DNA from: Aquipuribacter sp051216895
GTDB taxonomy: Bacteria; Actinomycetota; Actinomycetes; Actinomycetales; JBBAYJ01
NCBI RefSeq assembly: GCF_051216895.1
Contig: NZ_JBPKAO010000004.1
Span: 1 to 64,000, forward strand
Direction: 5' to 3'
Length of the DNA: 64,000 bases
How positions within the stretch are numbered: position 1 is the stretch's first letter; each line of letters begins with the position of its first letter. The translations under genes and the position numbers were made by a program. Below are positions 10,717-19,438 of the stretch, piece after piece. The notes under the pieces are model-generated. The model saw nothing but the letters and a program-made list of their open reading frames with translations. It had not been told where the DNA came from and did no database searches.

Positions 10717-10727
10717 GCCCGCGACCC

Positions 10728-11258
10728 ATGGGTACGACGCTGGACCGCGACGAGGCGCTCCGGGTCCTGGAGCAGGTCACCGACCCGGAGATCCCGGTGC
10801 TGACGATCGCGGACCTGGGCATCCTGCGTGACGTCCGGGTCGACGCCGACGGCACGGTCCACGTCGACATCACCCCGACCTACTCCGGCTGCCCCGCCAT
10901 GGACGAGATCCGCGCCGACGTCGGGGCCGCCCTGGCGCGGGCCGGCGTCGAGGTCGTCGACGTCCGCCTGGTGCACCACCCCGCGTGGACCACCGACTGG
11001 CTCAGCGAGGACGGTCGCCGCAAGCTGACCGAGTACGGGATCGCCCCACCCGGGCCGCGGCCGGCGGGCGGGCCGGTCCCGCTCGAGCTGGGCTACCGCC
11101 CCGGGCTCGAGGGCACCGACGGCACCCCCGCCCCGGCCTGCCCGCTGTGCGGCTCGACCCGCACCGAGGAGCTGGCCCGCTTCGCCTCGACGGCCTGCAA
11201 GTCGCTGTGGCGGTGCACCGACTGCCGTGAGCCGTTCGACCACTTCAAGGAGTTCTGA
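10728..11258 (+). CDS. paaD: PaaD: iron-sulfur assembly factor of the phenylacetyl-CoA epoxidase
   Basis: A 176-residue protein. The N-terminal two thirds are a DUF59/MIP18 domain (VTDPEIPVLTIADLGILRDV and the TPTYSGCPAMD motif). The C-terminal tail carries two CxxC pairs (CPLCGSTRTEE, CTDCREPFDHFKEF), a zinc-ribbon-like element found in PaaD. PaaD is needed for maturation of the metal centres of the complex rather than for catalysis. It starts 11 bases after paaC. Confidence 0.94.
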   Translation: MGTTLDRDEALRVLEQVTDPEIPVLTIADLGILRDVRVDADGTVHVDITPTYSGCPAMDEIRADVGAALARAGVEVVDVRLVHHPAWTTDWLSEDGRRKLTEYGIAPPGPRPAGGPVPLELGYRPGLEGTDGTPAPACPLCGSTRTEELARFASTACKSLWRCTDCREPFDHFKEF

Positions 11259-11262
11259 CCGC

Positions 11263-12390
11263 GTGAGCACCAGCACCCCGAGCCCTCCCGGCACGACGAG
11301 CGGGGCGTCCCCCGAGCCCACGACCCCGACCCCCGCGGGCTTCCACCCGTTGCGGGTGACGCGCGTGGAGCCCCTGACCGACGAGGCCGTCGCGGTGTCG
11401 TTCGCCGTGCCGCCCGAGCTGCGCCCGGTGTTCGCGGCCCGGCCCGGTCAGCACGTGACGGTCCGGGCGGAGCTGGACGGCGTCGACGTCCGCCGCACCT
11501 ACTCCCTGTGCGGCGAGCCCGGTGCGGAGGAGATCACCGTCGGGGTCAAGGCCATCCAGGACGGCGCGTTCAGCGGGTACGCGACCCGACGGCTGGCCCC
11601 GGGCGACGTGCTGGACGTCGGCGCGCCCGGCGGCAGCTTCGGCCTGGACGTCGACCCCGCCCGCACCCGCCACGTGGCGGGAGTCGTCGCCGGCAGCGGC
11701 GTCACCCCGGTGCTCGGCATCGCCCGCGCGGTCCTCGCCGCCGAACCGGCCAGCCGCGTCACCCTGCTGCTCGGCAACCGCTCGGCCCGTGACGTGATGT
11801 TCGCCGAGGACCTGTTCGACCTGCGCGACCGCTACGGCGCCCGGTTCCGGATGCTGCACGTGCTCTCGCGCGAGGAGCAGGAGTCCGAGCTGCTCAGCGG
11901 CCGCATCGACCGGGACCGGCTCGTCGCCATCGCCGGAGCCCTGCTGGACGTCGACGACGTCGACGAGTGGTTCCTCTGCGGCCCGCTGGAGATGGTGACC
12001 ACGGCCCGGGACACCCTGGTGGAGGACCTGGGCGTGGACCGCGGCTGCGTGCACGTCGAGCTGTTCCACGCCGAGCCGGTCGCCCGCCGGCCCCGGCCGG
12101 CCACGGCGGCGGCCACCACGACCACCGAGGTGACGCTCAACGGGCGGCGCAGCACCGTCGAGGTGGACGGCGGCGCGGACACCGTGCTCGACGCGGTCCT
12201 GCGGGTCCGCAGCGACGCCCCCTACGCCTGCCGCGGTGGGGTGTGCGGCACCTGCCGGGCCCGGGTGGTCGACGGCGAGGTCGAGATGGACGTCAACTAC
12301 GCGCTGGAGCCCGACGAGCTGGCCCGTGGCCTGCGGCTGATGTGCCAGTCCCGGCCCACCACCCCGACCCTGTCCGTGGAGTTCGTCTGA
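11263..12390 (+). CDS. paaE: PaaE: NADPH-dependent reductase of the phenylacetyl-CoA epoxidase
   Basis: A 375-residue electron-transfer protein feeding PaaAC. In order it has an FAD-binding barrel with RRTYSLCGEP, an NAD(P)-binding lobe with GVVAGSGVTP and the LCGP loop, and a C-terminal plant-type [2Fe-2S] ferredoxin with the CRGGVCGTC cluster and a fourth Cys in RLMCQSRP. The GTG start lies 5 bases after paaD and uses AAGGAG inside the paaD end. The first 28 residues are a Pro/Thr-rich extension. Confidence 0.95.
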   Translation: MSTSTPSPPGTTSGASPEPTTPTPAGFHPLRVTRVEPLTDEAVAVSFAVPPELRPVFAARPGQHVTVRAELDGVDVRRTYSLCGEPGAEEITVGVKAIQDGAFSGYATRRLAPGDVLDVGAPGGSFGLDVDPARTRHVAGVVAGSGVTPVLGIARAVLAAEPASRVTLLLGNRSARDVMFAEDLFDLRDRYGARFRMLHVLSREEQESELLSGRIDRDRLVAIAGALLDVDDVDEWFLCGPLEMVTTARDTLVEDLGVDRGCVHVELFHAEPVARRPRPATAAATTTTEVTLNGRRSTVEVDGGADTVLDAVLRVRSDAPYACRGGVCGTCRARVVDGEVEMDVNYALEPDELARGLRLMCQSRPTTPTLSVEFV

Positions 12391-12435
12391 CGGCACGGCA
12401 GGTGTGACGCCCCGGGATCCGGGTACCACCACCCC

Positions 12436-12603
12436 ATGGGTTTCCTGAGCAAGGCGCTGAAGAGCGGTATCGCCGTCAAGGTCGTCAACGAGGCACGCAA
12501 GCCGCACAACCAGCAGAAGATCAAGGACGCCGTGTCCTCCTTCCGCAACAAGGGCGGTGGCCCGAACGGGACGACGGGCCGTCCCACCACGCCCCCTCGC
12601 TGA
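12436..12603 (+). CDS. Small basic protein of unknown function (55 aa)
   Basis: Begins MGFLSKALKSGIAVKVVNEA, then a basic segment (KPHNQQKIKDAVSSFRNK) and a Gly/Pro/Thr tail. Short amphipathic, lysine-rich proteins of this kind are found in many actinobacteria and are annotated as hypothetical; I recognise the general type but no function. It is separated from paaE by 45 bases and from the GH3 gene by 70, and could be read from the paa transcript. TACCAC lies six bases before the ATG, an imperfect leaderless-type box. Confidence 0.6.
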   Translation: MGFLSKALKSGIAVKVVNEARKPHNQQKIKDAVSSFRNKGGGPNGTTGRPTTPPR

Positions 12604-12673
12604 CCGGACGAACCTCCGCCTCCCCGGTCGACGGGGGTTAGCCACCGCCGACCGGGAGCGGTAGACATCAGGC

Positions 12674-15253
12674 ATGAGCGACACCAGGACCACCGACGGC
12701 CCCGACCCCCTCGACCCCGAGAGCGGGAACACCAGCACCCGGGTCGGTCCTGACGAGTACGCGGGCATCCTCGTGCCGGACCCGCAGCCGGAGGACCTGC
12801 CCGACGACCCGGACGTCGAGGAGCTGCTGGGCCGCCTCGACCTCCGCCAGCAGGTGCGTCTGCTCACCGGGGCCGACTTCTGGGCGCTGCACCCCGAGCC
12901 CGCGGTCGGTCTGCGGCGCATGGTCACCTCCGACGGACCCGCAGGCGTGCGCGGCGAGGCGTGGGACGAGCGCGACCCCTCGGCGAACACGCCGTCCCCG
13001 ACGGCCCTGGCCGCGACCTGGGACCCGGCCCGGATCGAACGGATCGGTCGGCTGCTGGCCGCCGAGGCCCGCAGCAAGGGCGTCGACGTCCTGCTCGCAC
13101 CGACCATCAACCTGCACCGCACCCCGTTCGGCGGCCGGCACTTCGAGTGCCTCAGCGAGGACCCCCTGCTCACGGCGGTCATCGCCACCGCCTACGTCCG
13201 TGGGGTGCAGTCCCAGGGCGTGGCCGCGACGATCAAGCACTTCGTGGCCAACGACTCCGAGACCGACCGGTTCAGCGTCGACGTCACCGTCGACGAGCGC
13301 ACGCTCCGCGAGCTGTACCTGGCGCCGTTCGAGCAGGTGCTGGCCGACGCCGCCCCCTGGGCCGTGATGGCCGCCTACAACGGCGTCGGCGGCCGCACCA
13401 TGACCGAGAGCCCCCTGCTGACCGAGGTCCTCAAGGGCGAGTGGGGCTTCGACGGGGTGGTGGTGTCGGACTGGTTCGCCACGCGGTCCACCGAGGCCGC
13501 CGGGGGCGCCGGCCTCGACCTGGCGATGCCCGGCCCGGACGGGCCGTGGGGCGACGCCCTGGTCGCGGCGGTCGAGGCGGGCCGGGTCGGCGAGGACGCC
13601 GTCCGCGACAAGGTCCGCCGCCTCCTGCGCCTGGCGGAGCGGGTGGGTGCGCTGGAGGGCACGTTCGCCCCGGTGCCCGAGCCCTGGCCGACCGACCGGG
13701 TGGCCGGTGAGCTGCGCTCGGCGGCCGCCGCGGGCTTCGTCCTGGCCAAGAACGACGCCGACCTCCTGCCGTTGCGGCGGGACGCGCTGCGCACGGTCGC
13801 GCTCATCGGCCCCGACTCCGCCGAGGGGCGGCTGATGGGCGGCGGCAGCGCGACGGTGTTCCCGGCGTACCCGGTCGGCCCCCTGGAGGGCCTGCGTCGG
13901 GTGCTCGGCGAGGACGTCGAGGTCACCCACAGCCCGGGTGTCAGCAGCACCGACCGCACGGCGCCGCTGCCGCCCGCGTGGCTCGACGGCGGGGCCGAGG
14001 TCCGGTTCCTGGCCGACGACGGCACCGAGCTGCACCGGGAGACCCGGCACGCGAGCTCGCTGATGTACCTCGGACGCATCGAGGGCGACCTCACCGTCAG
14101 CGACGTCAGCCAGGTCGAGCTGACGGCCCGCGTGCGGGTCCCCCACGACGGCCGCTACGACGTCGGCGTCGCGGGGGTCGGCCCGTTCGTGCTGAGCGTC
14201 GACGGCGAGACCGTCCTGGACCAGGCCGTCGAGCTGCCCGAGGGCGCCGACCCGATCGAGGGCATGATGCGCCCGCCCATGGCGGTCCGGGCCGTCGAGC
14301 TCCGGGCCGACGCGCCGGTCGAGCTCGTGCTGCGCCACGAGCCGGTGTCCGCGGACGGCTTCGGCGACGTGGACACCGCGACCATGACGTTCAAGCTGCT
14401 GCTGGCACCGGTGCAGGTCCCCGACGAGGCGCTGCTGGAGCAGGCGGTGGCCGCCGCAGCGGCGGCCGACGTCGCCGTGGTCGTGGTCGGGACGACGGCC
14501 GAGGTCGAGAGCGAGGGGTTCGACCGGGTCAGCCTGGCGCTGCCGGGTGGGCAGGACGACCTGGTCCGCCGGGTCGTCGCGGCCAACCCGCGCACGGTGG
14601 TCGTGGTCAACGCCGGTGCCCCCGTGCTGCTGCCGTGGGCCGACGAGGTGCCCGCGGTGCTGCTGACGTGGTTCCCCGGGCAGGAGTTCGGCAACGCGCT
14701 GAGCGACGTCCTGCTGGGGACGCGTGAGCCCGGTGGGCGGTTGCCCGTGACGTGGCCGTCCTCGCCCGACGGGCTGCCCTCGACGCAGCCGGTCGACGGC
14801 GTCCTGGACTACGCCGAGGGGCTCCGGATCGGGTACCGCCGGTACGGCGGCGGGGGCAGCGACGACCACCCGCAGCCGCTGTTCGGCTTCGGTCACGGCC
14901 TGGGTTACACGACGTTCGAGCTGGGCGAGGTGGCCGTGACCGGTGACCCGGCGTCCGGCGTCCAGGTGTCGGTGCCGGTGACCTGCACCGGCGTGCGCTC
15001 CGGCCGTCAGGTCGTGCAGGTGTACGCCTCGCGCGATGGCGGGCAGGTCGAGCGGGTGCCGCGCTGGCTCGTCGGCTTCGCGCTGGTCGACGTGGCCCCG
15101 GGCGAGACCGTGACGGCCGTGGTGGACGTGGCCCGTCGTTCGTTCGAGCACTGGGACGTCGGCACGGGGGCGTGGCAGCTGGAGCCGGGTGCGTTCCGGC
15201 TGCACGTGGGGACCAGCCTGGCCACCGTCGACGCCGGCACCGACGTCGGCTGA
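12674..15253 (+). CDS. Glycoside hydrolase family 3 beta-glucosidase with PA14 insert
   Basis: An 859-residue cytosolic enzyme without a signal peptide. The GH3 barrel occupies roughly residues 45-340, with catalytic nucleophile Asp266 in VVVSDWF and the substrate-binding Lys188-His189 in ATIKHF. The second GH3 domain follows, interrupted at about 430-580 by a PA14-like beta sandwich, and the protein ends with a fibronectin III-like domain. PA14 inserts in this family shape specificity for short beta-glucosides. A near-consensus TAGACA lies six bases before the ATG, so it may be leaderless. No sugar transporter or regulator is adjacent. Confidence 0.94.
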   Translation: MSDTRTTDGPDPLDPESGNTSTRVGPDEYAGILVPDPQPEDLPDDPDVEELLGRLDLRQQVRLLTGADFWALHPEPAVGLRRMVTSDGPAGVRGEAWDERDPSANTPSPTALAATWDPARIERIGRLLAAEARSKGVDVLLAPTINLHRTPFGGRHFECLSEDPLLTAVIATAYVRGVQSQGVAATIKHFVANDSETDRFSVDVTVDERTLRELYLAPFEQVLADAAPWAVMAAYNGVGGRTMTESPLLTEVLKGEWGFDGVVVSDWFATRSTEAAGGAGLDLAMPGPDGPWGDALVAAVEAGRVGEDAVRDKVRRLLRLAERVGALEGTFAPVPEPWPTDRVAGELRSAAAAGFVLAKNDADLLPLRRDALRTVALIGPDSAEGRLMGGGSATVFPAYPVGPLEGLRRVLGEDVEVTHSPGVSSTDRTAPLPPAWLDGGAEVRFLADDGTELHRETRHASSLMYLGRIEGDLTVSDVSQVELTARVRVPHDGRYDVGVAGVGPFVLSVDGETVLDQAVELPEGADPIEGMMRPPMAVRAVELRADAPVELVLRHEPVSADGFGDVDTATMTFKLLLAPVQVPDEALLEQAVAAAAAADVAVVVVGTTAEVESEGFDRVSLALPGGQDDLVRRVVAANPRTVVVVNAGAPVLLPWADEVPAVLLTWFPGQEFGNALSDVLLGTREPGGRLPVTWPSSPDGLPSTQPVDGVLDYAEGLRIGYRRYGGGGSDDHPQPLFGFGHGLGYTTFELGEVAVTGDPASGVQVSVPVTCTGVRSGRQVVQVYASRDGGQVERVPRWLVGFALVDVAPGETVTAVVDVARRSFEHWDVGTGAWQLEPGAFRLHVGTSLATVDAGTDVG

Positions 15254-15294
15254 GCCGTCGCCGGTGGGCGGGGGCGGGCCCGGTGCGGCACGTG

Positions 15295-15351
15295 CGAGGG
15301 CGGGGTCCGCGCCCGGCACGTCGTGCGTGCCGAGCCGGTGCCCCGCCCTCG
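15295..15351. terminator. Nested hairpin between convergent GH3 and csbD
   Basis: Outer arms 15295-15305 and 15341-15351 pair perfectly over 11 bases (CGAGGGCGGGG). Inside, 15314-15320 and 15326-15332 pair over 7 bases. No T-run follows on either strand, as is common for GC-rich actinobacterial terminators. It can serve both converging genes. Confidence 0.65.
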
Positions 15352-15359
15352 GGCGGTGA

Positions 15360-15536
15360 TCAGTCCTGGCGGAAGGCGTCCTTGACGTTCTCGCCGGCCT
15401 GCTTCAGGTCGGCCTTGGACTGGTCGGCCTTGCCCTCGGCCTCGAGCCGCTCGTTGTCGGTGGCCTTGCCTGCGGCCTCCTTGGCCTTGCCACCGAGGTC
15501 CTCCGCCGTGTTCTTGATCTTGTCGCCGAGTCCCAT
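15360..15536 (-). CDS. CsbD-family stress protein
   Basis: A 58-residue, highly charged protein starting MGLGDKIKNTAEDLGGKAKE and continuing with the GKATDNERLEAEGKADQ segment typical of CsbD. These small proteins are induced by general stress in Bacillus and many other bacteria; their biochemical role is unknown. AAGGAGA precedes the ATG at 15536. It neighbours the Asp23/AmaP envelope-stress cluster but has its own start region. Confidence 0.9.
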   Translation of the reverse strand: MGLGDKIKNTAEDLGGKAKEAAGKATDNERLEAEGKADQSKADLKQAGENVKDAFRQD

Positions 15537-15642
15537 GCGGGTCTCCTTCCTCGGGCCTGACGGCCCACCTGGGGACCGGCACCGTGCCAGGCCCTGATCT
15601 GGTGGCCGCACCCCGACCGGGTGCGGCGTCCCGGGACGCCGG

Positions 15643-16215
15643 TCAGGCGACGCGGGCGTTCTCGACGCGGCTGCGTCGTACGTCCAACCTCACGCGCAGG
15701 TGCACGGTTCCCGGGGGGAGCACCACCGCGAGGTCGTCACGGGTCCGGTCCACCGCCGCCCGGACGCCGGCCAGGTCGGCCGCGGCGTCGACCCGGGCCA
15801 CCAGCTCGAGCACCGTGGTGCCCCGGTCGACGAGCACGTGGCCGCGGGCGGACTCCACCTGCGGGGACCGGCTCAGCTGCTCGGCCGCCGCGTCGGCGAC
15901 GGCGGGCAGGTCGGCCCGGACCCGGCCGCGCACCGCGTGGTCGCCCGGCAGCCCGATGCGGCGCACCCGACGTCGCCGGGCGTGGGCCAGGAACGAGCGC
16001 AGCCCCACGAGCACGGCCAGCACCCCGCCGACGCCCAGCACCCACGGCCACCAGGGGTGGTCCGGCACGCCCCTGAACCAGGCGAGGGAGACCTCCTCGG
16101 GGGAGCCGGGCCAGCGACCCAGCCCCCACACCACGAGGAACGCCGACGCGATGACGAGCGCCACCCCGAGCAGGAGCAGCACGACCCGGTCCAGGGCGAG
16201 CACGCCGCGGTTCAT
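15643..16215 (-). CDS. amaP: AmaP-like alkaline shock response membrane anchor protein
   Basis: A 190-residue protein with two membrane helices (about 8-30 and 58-78) followed by a cytosolic domain resembling Asp23, with the VRLDVRRSR ending. AmaP tethers Asp23 to the membrane in Staphylococcus. It is the last gene of a seven-gene minus-strand operon and overlaps the DUF6286 gene by 4 bases. Confidence 0.85.
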   Translation of the reverse strand: MNRGVLALDRVVLLLLGVALVIASAFLVVWGLGRWPGSPEEVSLAWFRGVPDHPWWPWVLGVGGVLAVLVGLRSFLAHARRRRVRRIGLPGDHAVRGRVRADLPAVADAAAEQLSRSPQVESARGHVLVDRGTTVLELVARVDAAADLAGVRAAVDRTRDDLAVVLPPGTVHLRVRLDVRRSRVENARVA

Positions 16216-16919
16216 CGCGGCACCGCCCCGTGGACGCGTACCCGGACCTTGGGCTGCGGCTGGAGGTCGGCCAGCCTCCCGCCGACCCGTCGGGTGAGGT
16301 CGGCGGCCAGCGACGCCTCGTCGTGGCTGTCGCGCGGGTCGACGCTGACGTCGACCACCACCCGGCGTCGACCGGCGGACGCGCGGGACGTGCCCACCTC
16401 GTCGTCGGCCAGCGCGGCCTCGGCGGCGATGGCGGCGACCCCGCGCCCGTCGAGGTCGACGGGGACGTCGAGCGGGTTGCTCGAGCCGAGCCGGACGGAC
16501 TGGACGGGTCGCCCGGACAGGGCCGAGGCGACCAGCAGCCCACCCAGCAGCAGGCCGCCCAGCCCGACCACGACCGCGGTCCGGCCCTGCACGACCGAGG
16601 TGGCCGAGGCCAACAGCGGCGCCAGCCAGGGGCCCCCGGGGACGAGGACGGTGCCGGCGACCTCGCGGCCGACGAGCAGCTCGCGCAGCACCACGACGCC
16701 CAGGCCGACCAGGGCGACGCACAGCAGCAGCGCCACCCCGACCGCGGACGGCGTGCCCACGGCCACCGGGGCGGCCGGCACGGCCTCGTTGGCTGGCACC
16801 GCTGCCCCGGCCTTCGCGGGCGACCCGGCCGGCGCGGCGGACCCGGCCGGCGCGGGGTCCAGCGGTCGCCCGGTCGGGCCGTCGGGGCCGGTCTCGTCCG
16901 TCGTTCCGGTCGTGCTCAC
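16212..16919 (-). CDS. DUF6286-type membrane protein of the Asp23 cluster
   Basis: A 235-residue protein: a Pro/Ala-rich cytosolic start of about 55 residues, two hydrophobic helices (about 58-80 and 115-135), then a soluble domain with VVVDVSVDPRDSHDEASLAADL that looks like a diverged Asp23 fold. Proteins of this layout lie in actinobacterial alkaline-shock clusters; function unknown. It overlaps both neighbours by 4 bases. Confidence 0.8.
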   Translation of the reverse strand: MSTTGTTDETGPDGPTGRPLDPAPAGSAAPAGSPAKAGAAVPANEAVPAAPVAVGTPSAVGVALLLCVALVGLGVVVLRELLVGREVAGTVLVPGGPWLAPLLASATSVVQGRTAVVVGLGGLLLGGLLVASALSGRPVQSVRLGSSNPLDVPVDLDGRGVAAIAAEAALADDEVGTSRASAGRRRVVVDVSVDPRDSHDEASLAADLTRRVGGRLADLQPQPKVRVRVHGAVPR

Positions 16920-17278
16920 AGGACCCTCCTGGCCGTCGGTCGCTCGTCCGGCACCACCACGGTGGCCACGGACACGTCGACGGCGTCGACGACGAGCCCG
17001 GTGAGCTCGTGCACCTGGGTCGACACCTCACGCTGCACGGCCGCCGCGACCGAGGCCAGGGGAGCGCCCCAGGCCACGGCGAGGTCCACGTCGAGGCGGA
17101 CGTGGCCGCCGTCGACCCGGCTGCTCACCTGGGGGAGGTCGTGGCGGGCGATCCGGCCCACGCTGTCGGGCACGACGCCGGCCACGCCCCTGGCGGCCCT
17201 GCGCCCCACCGTGTCGACCACCCGCGGGCGGATCTCGAGGTGGCCGCGCTCACGCGGCGGGGCGAGCACGTCACGCAC
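16916..17278 (-). CDS. Asp23/Gls24 family envelope stress protein (third copy)
   Basis: A 120-residue protein with the Asp23 core (VRLDVDLAVAWGAPLASVAA, TQVHELTGLVVDAVDVSV). Its GTG start at 17278 lies inside the last codons of the DUF2273 gene (8-base overlap), so it is probably translated by coupling; no separate Shine-Dalgarno sequence is visible. The frame is open further upstream, but only in the register of the DUF2273 coding sequence. Confidence 0.85.
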   Translation of the reverse strand: MRDVLAPPRERGHLEIRPRVVDTVGRRAARGVAGVVPDSVGRIARHDLPQVSSRVDGGHVRLDVDLAVAWGAPLASVAAAVQREVSTQVHELTGLVVDAVDVSVATVVVPDERPTARRVL

Positions 17279-17450
17279 GCGGACGACCGCGGCTGAAGCT
17301 GCTGGGGCTGATGTCCCCGTCGCGCCAGGCGCCCAGGCCGTAGCCGACGGCGCCCAGGACGAGGGCGAGCAGGAACCCGGTGAAGCCCCCGGTCGTGGCG
17401 GCCAGGGCCAGCAGGATGCCGGCCAGGAGGCCGATGTGAGAGGTGGTCAT
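17271..17450 (-). CDS. DUF2273 small membrane protein
   Basis: A 59-residue protein (MTTSHIGLLAGILLALAATT...) with two tight hydrophobic helices and a GYGLGAWRDGDIS end, typical of the DUF2273 proteins found between Asp23 genes. GGAGGACCTC precedes the ATG. It probably helps anchor Asp23-family proteins at the membrane. Confidence 0.88.
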   Translation of the reverse strand: MTTSHIGLLAGILLALAATTGGFTGFLLALVLGAVGYGLGAWRDGDISPSSFSRGRPRA

Positions 17451-17508
17451 GAGGTCCTCCGGTGAGGTGGGCGGGGGTGGCGCGGGCTCGGGATCGTCGG
17501 GCTCTGGG

Positions 17509-17847
17509 TCACAGGCGGGCGTAGCGGCGGGCGCCGGGGACGTGTCGCGGCAGACGTCGACGGGCGGCCCGGACGGCCCGGTTCATCCGCCGCCGCAGCC
17601 CGGAGCGGCGGGAGCGCCGCGAGGCCGGGCCGGGGTGGCCGGCCGGGGCCGGGCCGTGGCGGCGGTCGACCTCGGCCAGGGCGGCCAGGTACTGCTCCAC
17701 GTCGCCGCCGAGGTCCGGGTGCAGCCGACGGGCGACGGCACGCCGCTCGGTGCGGTGCTGCAGGGTGGGGGCGGGGCTGCCCTGCGACCCGTCGACCGGG
17801 GAGGCCGTGCCGTCCCGGTGGGGCAGGAACCGCCGCAGGTGCCTCAC
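17509..17847 (-). CDS. Basic protein of unknown function in the Asp23 operon
   Basis: A 112-residue, Arg-rich protein (RRSRRSGLRRRMNRAVRAARRR near the C-terminus; I quote only part here) with no recognisable domain or membrane segment. Support for its being real is positional: the GTG start overlaps the upstream Asp23 stop by 4 bases (GTGA) and it fills the gap to DUF2273. Composition alone would not prove it. Confidence 0.6.
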   Translation of the reverse strand: MRHLRRFLPHRDGTASPVDGSQGSPAPTLQHRTERRAVARRLHPDLGGDVEQYLAALAEVDRRHGPAPAGHPGPASRRSRRSGLRRRMNRAVRAARRRLPRHVPGARRYARL

Positions 17848-18164
17848 GGGCCGGTCTCCGACCGGGGGTCGGCCACGTCCTCGACGGTCACGTCCACCAC
17901 GCCGGGGCGCACCGCGGCGACGGCCCGCTGGACCGCCTCCGCGGTGGCCCGGACGGGGGAGCCGAGGGCGACGACGACGTGCACCTGGGTACGGCCCTCG
18001 CGCAGCCGCACCCCGCTGACGCGACGCCCCGGCAGGTAGACCGCGACCTCCCCGAGGGCACCTCCGTGCAGACCCACCACGCCGGGGACCGCCAGCGCGG
18101 TCGCCTCGACGAGGTCGGCCTGGGCGGCGAGGCCACCCGGCGCGCTCGGCTGGACGGTGCTCAC
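17844..18164 (-). CDS. Asp23/Gls24 family protein (second copy)
   Basis: A 106-residue Asp23-type protein with a compact domain (ATALAVPGVVGLHGGALGEV; LREGRTQVHVVVALG; AVAAVRPGVVDVTVEDVAD). It overlaps the first Asp23 gene upstream and the basic protein downstream by 4 bases. Smaller than the first copy; the copies probably form hetero-oligomers at the membrane, an inference from the clustering. Confidence 0.87.
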   Translation of the reverse strand: MSTVQPSAPGGLAAQADLVEATALAVPGVVGLHGGALGEVAVYLPGRRVSGVRLREGRTQVHVVVALGSPVRATAEAVQRAVAAVRPGVVDVTVEDVADPRSETGP

Positions 18165-18643
18165 TGGACCCGCGAGGCCTCGGGGGTCTCGGCCGCGTCG
18201 TCCTCGCCGTTGTCGACGAAGACGTCGTGGACGACGACGTTGACCTCGGTCACCTGCAGGCCGGTCATGCGCTCGACGGCCGTGATGACGTTCTCGCGGA
18301 TGCCGGCGGCCAGGTCGGCGATGGAGACGCCGTACTCCGCGACGATGTCGACGTCGACGGCGGCCTGCTTCTCACCCACCTCGACGGCGACGCCCTGGGA
18401 GTAGTTGGTGCGCCCGCCGGGGATCCGGTCCCGGAGCGAGGCGACCGCACGGGTGGCGCCGCCGCCGAGCGCGTGCACACCGACCACGTCGCGCGCGGCG
18501 ATGCCGGCGATCTTGGACACCACGGTGTCGGCGATGGTCGTGCGGCCCTGCGCGCTGTCGAGGGCCGAGCCGGTCGACGCGACCGTCCCGGTGCTGAAGC
18601 CGGTGGGGGTGCTGGTGTCGCTGGTCTTCGCGGGCTGGGCCAT
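18161..18643 (-). CDS. Asp23/Gls24 family envelope stress protein (first copy)
   Basis: A 160-residue protein, the most typical Asp23 member here: a Ser/Thr-rich start, then TTIADTVVSKIAGIAARDVV, VAVEVGEKQAAVDVDIVAEY and a Val-rich end. It opens the minus-strand operon; AGAGGAAC precedes the ATG at 18643. The promoter must lie in the 190 bases shared with the divergent sigma factor gene. Confidence 0.92.
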   Translation of the reverse strand: MAQPAKTSDTSTPTGFSTGTVASTGSALDSAQGRTTIADTVVSKIAGIAARDVVGVHALGGGATRAVASLRDRIPGGRTNYSQGVAVEVGEKQAAVDVDIVAEYGVSIADLAAGIRENVITAVERMTGLQVTEVNVVVHDVFVDNGEDDAAETPEASRVQ

Positions 18644-18835
18644 GGGGATCGTTCCTCTCGGGTCGTTCGACGTTCGGACACAGGTGAGTCGGGTCCGGCG
18701 GGCAGATCCGCACGCGTTCTCGTCGTGACCTGCGTCACATCCGGTCAGCGTGACGGGCGCGGGCCCGGCCCGGGCGCCGGGGTGGGCTCGCGGACCGCGT
18801 TGCGGTGGGTGGGGAGGTGGTGGTCGGGTGGGGCC

Positions 18836-19438
18836 GTGACAGGCCTGCTCGACGCCGGCCCGGGCCCGGGCCCGGGCGCTGCTGACGGCGCCTCGCGGGC
18901 GCAGGACGCGGCGCTCGCCCGGGCCGCCGCCCTGGGTGACCGGGACGCCTTCGAGCGGATCGTGCACCTGCACGGCCCCGGCATGCTCCGCTACGCCCGG
19001 AGGCTGCTGTCGGACCCCGGTGACGCCGAGGAGGCGGTGCAGGACGCCTTCGTGGCCGCGTGGCGCTCGCTGGAGCGCTACCGCGGGGACTCGGCCCTGC
19101 GCACCTGGCTGTTCGGCCTCACGTCGCACAAGGCGATGGACCTGGCCCGGCGGCGACGCCCGCAACCGGTGGACGAGCACCGGGTGGCGGGCAGGCCCGC
19201 GGGCCCGGCGTCGGACCCGTGGGAGCAGGCGGAGGCCGCAGAGCTCGCCCGGGCGCTGGACCGTGCGCTCGCGGAGCTGCCGTACCGGCAGCGGGCGTGC
19301 TGGTTCCTGGTCGAGCTGGAGGGCCTCAGCCAGGCCGAGGTCGCCCAGGTCCTGAAGATCGGTCCCGACGCGGTGCGCGGACAGCTGTTCCGCGCCCGTC
19401 GGGCCCTGGAGGAGAGGATGGCGCGATGGCGACCATGA
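18836..19438 (+). CDS. ECF-type RNA polymerase sigma factor
   Basis: A 200-residue sigma-70 family protein with region 2 (RRLLSDPGDAEEAVQDAFVA and the helix with YRGDSALRTWLFGLT) and region 4 (ALAELPYRQRACWFLVELEG, then the SQAEVAQVL helix). It faces the Asp23 operon and overlaps an Asp23-like gene downstream, which suggests it controls the cluster. The exact start is uncertain: GTG 18836 is the first plausible codon before a Gly/Pro-rich lead. No anti-sigma gene is adjacent. Confidence 0.88.
   Translation: MTGLLDAGPGPGPGAADGASRAQDAALARAAALGDRDAFERIVHLHGPGMLRYARRLLSDPGDAEEAVQDAFVAAWRSLERYRGDSALRTWLFGLTSHKAMDLARRRRPQPVDEHRVAGRPAGPASDPWEQAEAAELARALDRALAELPYRQRACWFLVELEGLSQAEVAQVLKIGPDAVRGQLFRARRALEERMARWRP

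Noticed and set aside
12668..15319. Open frame of nearly 900 codons antisense to the GH3 gene
   Set aside because: The plus-strand GH3 enzyme explains the region fully; the antisense product is His/Gln/Arg-rich with no domain.
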